Assembly: GCA_030620005.1 (NCBI GenBank)
Contig: JAUXAJ010000247.1
Span: forward strand, 1 to 7,637
DNA: 7,637 nucleotides
Direction: 5' to 3'
Source: Promethearchaeota archaeon
GTDB taxonomy: Archaea; Asgardarchaeota; Lokiarchaeia; Sigynarchaeales; SOKP01
Shown here: piece by piece, positions 4,758-7,637 of the stretch
Layout of the letters: every line of letters begins with the position of its first letter
Numbering within the stretch: position 1 is the first letter of the stretch
The notes under the pieces: model-generated
What the model saw: the letters and a program-made list of their open reading frames with translations, nothing else
Database searches by the model: none
Told to the model about the DNA's origin: nothing
Position numbers and translations under genes: made by a program

Positions 4758-6044
4758 CTAACCCAAGTTAGATGAATTTCGGAGGCCTTGCTTTAACCGT
4801 TTTAATTCTTCGTCGTCCGGGAAATTGTCGATATTTTGGTCTAATTTTAAGATTTTTGTTTCAATATTTACACCCTCTTCCGTTTTCATTCGGTGTTTTA
4901 AAGAGGGGTAACGCTCTAGGTCTAGATTCATGCGTTCGGTTGCGTTATTAGTTGGCTGTAGGCGGGTATCCTCAAAATATCTAAACAAGTTTGGAAAGAG
5001 CGCATAAAATTGATCTATTATTTTATCCACTTTTTCAGACACTTTCCCGTAAAGTTTCATTTCCGCAATTAACAATTGCCACACCGCCCTATATTGCGTA
5101 GAGCGATTAAATACCGCAAAAAGGGCTTTTTTGATCTCGTTGTAGGGCTCCGGAAGCTCCTCTTTCACCTTCATTCCTAAACCCGCCGCTTCATATATAG
5201 CTTCATTTAAGTTTTTCTTGTAATGAGTTTGACAGCGCTGAACTTTTATGTAGCTAAATCTCCGACTTTTAAAGATTCCACCATAAGCATTTGAGCCGTC
5301 CAATCCTAACCCTTTAAACTTAATTTTTCCTTTACGTTTGGAGCTTGAGAAAAATCGCTTTATTGAGCCTGTATCACGGTCAGGCGAAAATTCTGCGTTC
5401 ACATAGAAATCGTCCCATAAGTCTACTAAACTAAAGACGTAAGTTCTCTCTCCATTGGTTTTCGTGTGAATTTCGTCGAATCCGAAATACCCGGAAACAG
5501 GTAATTTTATATTCATCACGACCTCTTGGATGGGCTCCGTAGCTTCTTTCACCCAATTCCTTATGGACGACTCGGAAGGTACACAAGTTCCATTAACTCG
5601 AAACAATCCTTTAACATCTCTAGGCGTATTTCCTAAATAATAGTAATGTCTTGCTTTAACTTTTACTTCCTCTTGATAATTAGCGTGATTGGGAATAAAA
5701 TCTCCATAATTTGGGTGGTACTCGCCGCATTTTTTACATCAATACCGCTGAAGTATAAATTTTTTATAACTTCTCCCTTTGCTCATGTAGACCGTTCGCT
5801 TGTTAGTACCATTTCTTGTAAGCGGAATTTCATGATATTTACACACTTCCTTTTTTAATCGTATTAGCCTTCCAGGAAATATTTCGAATTCATCTTCAGA
5901 ATCCGAAGATTTTATGTTATTTTCCTTGTGCTTAAGTTTTCTCTCTAATAAAACGCAATATGAATCGAGTTCAGGAGAAAAGTCACATAAATTCGTATGA
6001 ATTGCTTTTATAGGTGTAAAATTATGTTTTACTGCTATACTCAT
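4758..6044 (-). pseudogene. DDE transposase with one in-frame TGA in the zinc ribbon
   Basis: From ATG at 6044 to TAG at 4758-4760 there is one continuous frame of 428 codons, broken only by TGA at 5739-5741 (codon 102). In order: an unrecognised N-terminal part; a zinc ribbon with Cys68-x2-His71 and Cys103-x2-Cys106; a helix-turn-helix-like region around codons 131-166 (GNTPRDVKGLF, ESSIRNWVKEA); then the catalytic domain. The likely triad is Asp190 (YFGFDEIHTK), Asp249 (GLGLDGSNAYG) and Glu370 (NNATERMNLDLE). A C-x2-H motif (QRCQTH, 271-274) follows the second Asp, and a long helical insert precedes the Glu, as in MULE/IS256-like transposases. The exact family is not assigned. The stop falls between Tyr and Cys of the ribbon; CGA (Arg) to TGA is the simplest change. 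Without recoding, only 101 residues are made, or an internal start (TTG at 5606) yields a protein lacking the ribbon. No terminal inverted repeats were found by eye. Confidence 0.88.
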
Positions 6045-6067
6045 TAATTATTATATTCCTTTCCATA

Positions 6068-6077
6068 TATTTAAATA
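6068..6077 (-). promoter_or_regulatory. TATA box of the transposase gene
   Basis: A TATTTAAATA palindrome is centred about 28 bp before the ATG at 6044 (minus strand), which predicts a leaderless transcript. It fixes 6044 as the start. Confidence 0.55.
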
Positions 6078-6124
6078 TTAGGGAAGAGATAAAACGATTG
6101 AATGAGAAAGAGATTAAAGAAAAA

Positions 6125-6153
6125 TATGGATTTATTAAGAAAATAAGTCCATA
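6125..6153. other. Hairpin, 12-bp stem with one G-T pair and 5-nt loop
   Basis: TATGGATTTATT pairs with AATAAGTCCATA around AAGAA. It lies between the divergent transposase and TFB-like genes. It could belong to the end of the insertion element or be a protein-binding site. A short plus-strand frame (about 6077-6154) through it looks accidental or is the tail of an older gene. Confidence 0.4.
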
Positions 6154-6267
6154 ATCATTTATAAACCTTACTATAATAGATATATACCTAAATCGTTGCA
6201 AATCTAAAAATAATAAAATTCTGAATGTTGAAAAACACTGAATTTTGCAGTCTCACGAAAATTTTTC

Positions 6268-6280
6268 TTTAAATATAAAA
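6268..6280 (+). promoter_or_regulatory. TATA box of the TFB-like gene
   Basis: TTTAAATATAAAA is centred about 24-26 bp before the ATG at 6297, so the transcript should begin at or next to that codon. This favours 6297 over the in-frame TTG at 6288. Confidence 0.65.
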
Positions 6281-6296
6281 GCTTTTTTTGTATTTC

Positions 6297-7277
6297 ATGA
6301 GTAGTAAAAATTTTCATGAAAACAAACATATTCGATATAAATCGTATGTAAGAAGAAGAGATGAAATCAATTCAAATGAACAAATTTTACAAAATGATGA
6401 TTCTCATGACATCGATAAAAAACGTTATGAACCTCTCAATCAGATACATGCCGGACCTCGAACTACGATGTCTGGAGATTACAGATTATCTAGAATTCAA
6501 AAACAATTGGATCCTGAAGAAGATTATTTAAATAAATCACTGGTATTTTTTTCAAGAATCTTGAATTATTTCATGAATAAATACCCCAAAATTAAAAAAG
6601 ATCTTCTTAGAATTTCCAAGATAAGGATTGTTAAAAATTACAAATTAATACGGCGTGAACTTATAAGGAGAGAGGTTTTCAAGAAATTTCGCAGTTATGA
6701 AAAACTCTTACCTTGTATATTCTTTTATGAAGCGAGACTTTTTCACATCTCTCTCGATATAAATGACTTTATTGATTTATTCGAAGATCTAGTTTTAGGC
6801 CAATTTTATACAGAAATGTTTGCTGGTTTAAGAGACTTTAAGACAACAATTGAAGAAATTGTTCCAGAATATAGACGCATGCGAGATACGAAACATAGAA
6901 TTGAAGATGTAAAAGAAAAAGTCAAATTTGTAGCAAAAAAAAATAATATGGGATTTAATTTTATTAATCGCTCAGAAAGATTAGTAGATTTAGTCTTTGG
7001 AGAGTTTAATGGTCAAACAAAAAAAATTGCTTGCGTAGTGTACATTTTGACTTGTATTGATTTAGAACTTAGGGATTTTAAGTGGACGAATACATGTAAA
7101 GACTTTAACGCTAAAGATTATTATGTAAATGAAGATTTGCGCGAATTTGCAAGACCTTTATTCAAGGACAGAAATAATTTTCAAAAGTATATTTCTCCGA
7201 AAAAATCAAGAGATGTATTAAAAAGATCTATAGCTGCACGAAGTCTCAAGGAACTCTTAGCCTCTAATAAAGACTAG
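6297..7277 (+). CDS. Putative divergent TFB-like transcription factor without zinc ribbon (326 residues)
   Basis: The charged N-terminus (residues 1-50, rich in Arg, Lys and Asp) has no Cys-x2-Cys pair. Then IHAGPRTTMSGDYRLSRIQK (50-69) resembles the linker before the TFB core, where GxPxT-- and RLxxxQ are common. Two helical units follow: about 75-182, with LLPCIFFYEARLFHISLDIN in the place of the 'AAAxYxAxR--GVP-T' helices, and about 200-275, with KKIACVVYILTCIDLELRDF in the equivalent place of the second cyclin repeat. The rest is a basic tail (SPKKSRDVLKRSIAARSLKE). The two-cyclin layout fits TFIIB/TFB, which recruits RNA polymerase to TATA-bound TBP, but the match is by pattern only and weak. 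The canonical zinc ribbon that contacts the polymerase is absent. If not a TFB, it is an unknown helical DNA-binding protein. It has its own leaderless promoter and no operon partner. Confidence 0.82.
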   Translation: MSSKNFHENKHIRYKSYVRRRDEINSNEQILQNDDSHDIDKKRYEPLNQIHAGPRTTMSGDYRLSRIQKQLDPEEDYLNKSLVFFSRILNYFMNKYPKIKKDLLRISKIRIVKNYKLIRRELIRREVFKKFRSYEKLLPCIFFYEARLFHISLDINDFIDLFEDLVLGQFYTEMFAGLRDFKTTIEEIVPEYRRMRDTKHRIEDVKEKVKFVAKKNNMGFNFINRSERLVDLVFGEFNGQTKKIACVVYILTCIDLELRDFKWTNTCKDFNAKDYYVNEDLREFARPLFKDRNNFQKYISPKKSRDVLKRSIAARSLKELLASNKD

Positions 7278-7417
7278 CAAATGATTGCAGACTAGTTAAA
7301 GAGACACCTTTTACAAAGAATTCAAACTATAGCTTAAATTGCTTTTTTTCATATTTCATATTTTAGTAGTTCTATTTATAAAGGAAGAATTTCGCACACA
7401 TCTTCAATTTTACCTAG

Positions 7418-7426
7418 TTTATATAG
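7418..7426 (+). promoter_or_regulatory. TATA-like box near the right edge
   Basis: TTTATATAG with a pyrimidine- and C-containing upstream context resembles the boxes of the other genes here. The predicted transcript start is near 7447, next to GTG 7445, but the frame that follows is short. Confidence 0.3.
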
Positions 7427-7562
7427 GAATGAAAATATATGATAGTGAAAATTAAAAAAAATAAAATTAGTGTGATAAATAAAAAAAATTTTGAAGAAAT
7501 ACTCTTTTTGATTGCACCATGGTAAAAATAATTGAAAAAACACGTGATAAAATTAATTTAAG

Positions 7563-7637
7563 GTGGAAAATTTTAAGGATCTAGAATTTTGGCAAACAAG
7601 AGTGGAAATAACTCAAGTTCCAAGTGTTAATGGGGGC
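7563..7637 (+). CDS. Possible 5' end of a gene cut by the window edge
   Basis: From GTG at 7563, 25 codons remain open to the edge: VENFKDLEFWQTRVEITQVP and then SVNGG. Composition becomes less AT-rich, and the peptide looks protein-like (Trp, Gln, Thr, mixed charges) compared with the Lys/Asn/Ile strings upstream. AAGG directly before the GTG is too close to be a ribosome binding site, and no suitable TATA box stands 26 bp upstream, so the true start may differ. Confidence 0.25.
   Translation, partial: MENFKDLEFWQTRVEITQVPSVNGG

Larger units (their letters stand above)
7278..7637. other. AT-rich 3' region with TATA-like boxes and only short frames
   Basis: A T7 run at 7343-7349 may end the TFB-like transcript. 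TATA-like boxes lie at about 7373-7381 (CTATTTATAAAGG) and 7418-7426 (TTTATATAG). After the second, a 28-codon frame starts at ATG 7439 (or leaderless at GTG 7445) and ends with TAA at 7523-7525; it is too short to call. A frame open to the window edge begins at GTG 7563. Confidence 0.4.

Noticed and set aside
5646..5858. 70-codon plus-strand frame
   Set aside because: It lies opposite the transposase frame around its zinc ribbon, and hydrophobic runs there are a reverse-strand effect.
7439..7525. 28-codon frame after a TATA-like box
   Set aside because: It is too short and of low complexity (Lys/Asn/Ile), with nothing to separate it from chance in DNA this AT-rich.
1..7637. tRNA, rRNA and CRISPR arrays
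   Set aside because: No cloverleaf with a GTTCRA-type arm, no rRNA-like block, and no regularly spaced repeats were found by eye on either strand.

Overview
The window looks like chromosomal or accessory DNA of an AT-rich archaeon, most probably an Asgard (Lokiarchaeia-type) lineage. The main reasons are the remains of a eukaryote-like small GTPase joined to a longin-like N-terminal domain and a C-terminal helical tail, and a putative divergent TFB-like factor. In addition, TATA boxes (TTTAAATA, TTTATAAA, TATAATAAA) repeatedly sit about 26 bp before a start codon, which is the pattern of leaderless archaeal genes. The lineage is inferred from gene style only.

Left part (1-1353): the 3' end of a response regulator receiver domain on the plus strand faces a decayed GTPase gene on the minus strand. 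That gene has several stop codons, a homopolymer frameshift and an in-frame loss of the P-loop. Middle-left (1354-3190): a run of small plus-strand genes of unknown function (about 58, 98, 52 and 104 residues), with two hairpin-forming stretches between them. The larger stretch (2507-2627) is a multi-branched structure closed by a perfect 11-bp stem and is the best candidate here for an undescribed RNA or DNA element. The 104-residue gene has a clear TATA box and a 15-T terminator tract.

Middle (3190-4600): a spacer with a GC-rich tandem repeat is followed by a cluster of very small genes. These are a 43-residue single-pass membrane peptide, a 120-residue three-helix membrane protein, a divergent 76-79-residue two-helix membrane protein, and a 50-residue Cys-containing peptide that shares a promoter region with the two-helix protein. 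The membrane genes are visibly richer in G+C than the surroundings, suggesting a separate, perhaps plasmid or viral, origin.

Right part (4600-7637): a DDE transposase gene on the minus strand is complete from zinc ribbon to C-terminus except for one in-frame TGA inside the zinc ribbon. It is followed by a 326-residue plus-strand protein that looks like a highly divergent TFB-type factor without a zinc ribbon, and then by mostly non-coding AT-rich DNA with one possible gene start running off the edge. Overall this is an accessory region: broken genes, a transposase, orphan small membrane proteins and fast-evolving putative transcription factors. No defence, CRISPR, rRNA or tRNA locus was seen.
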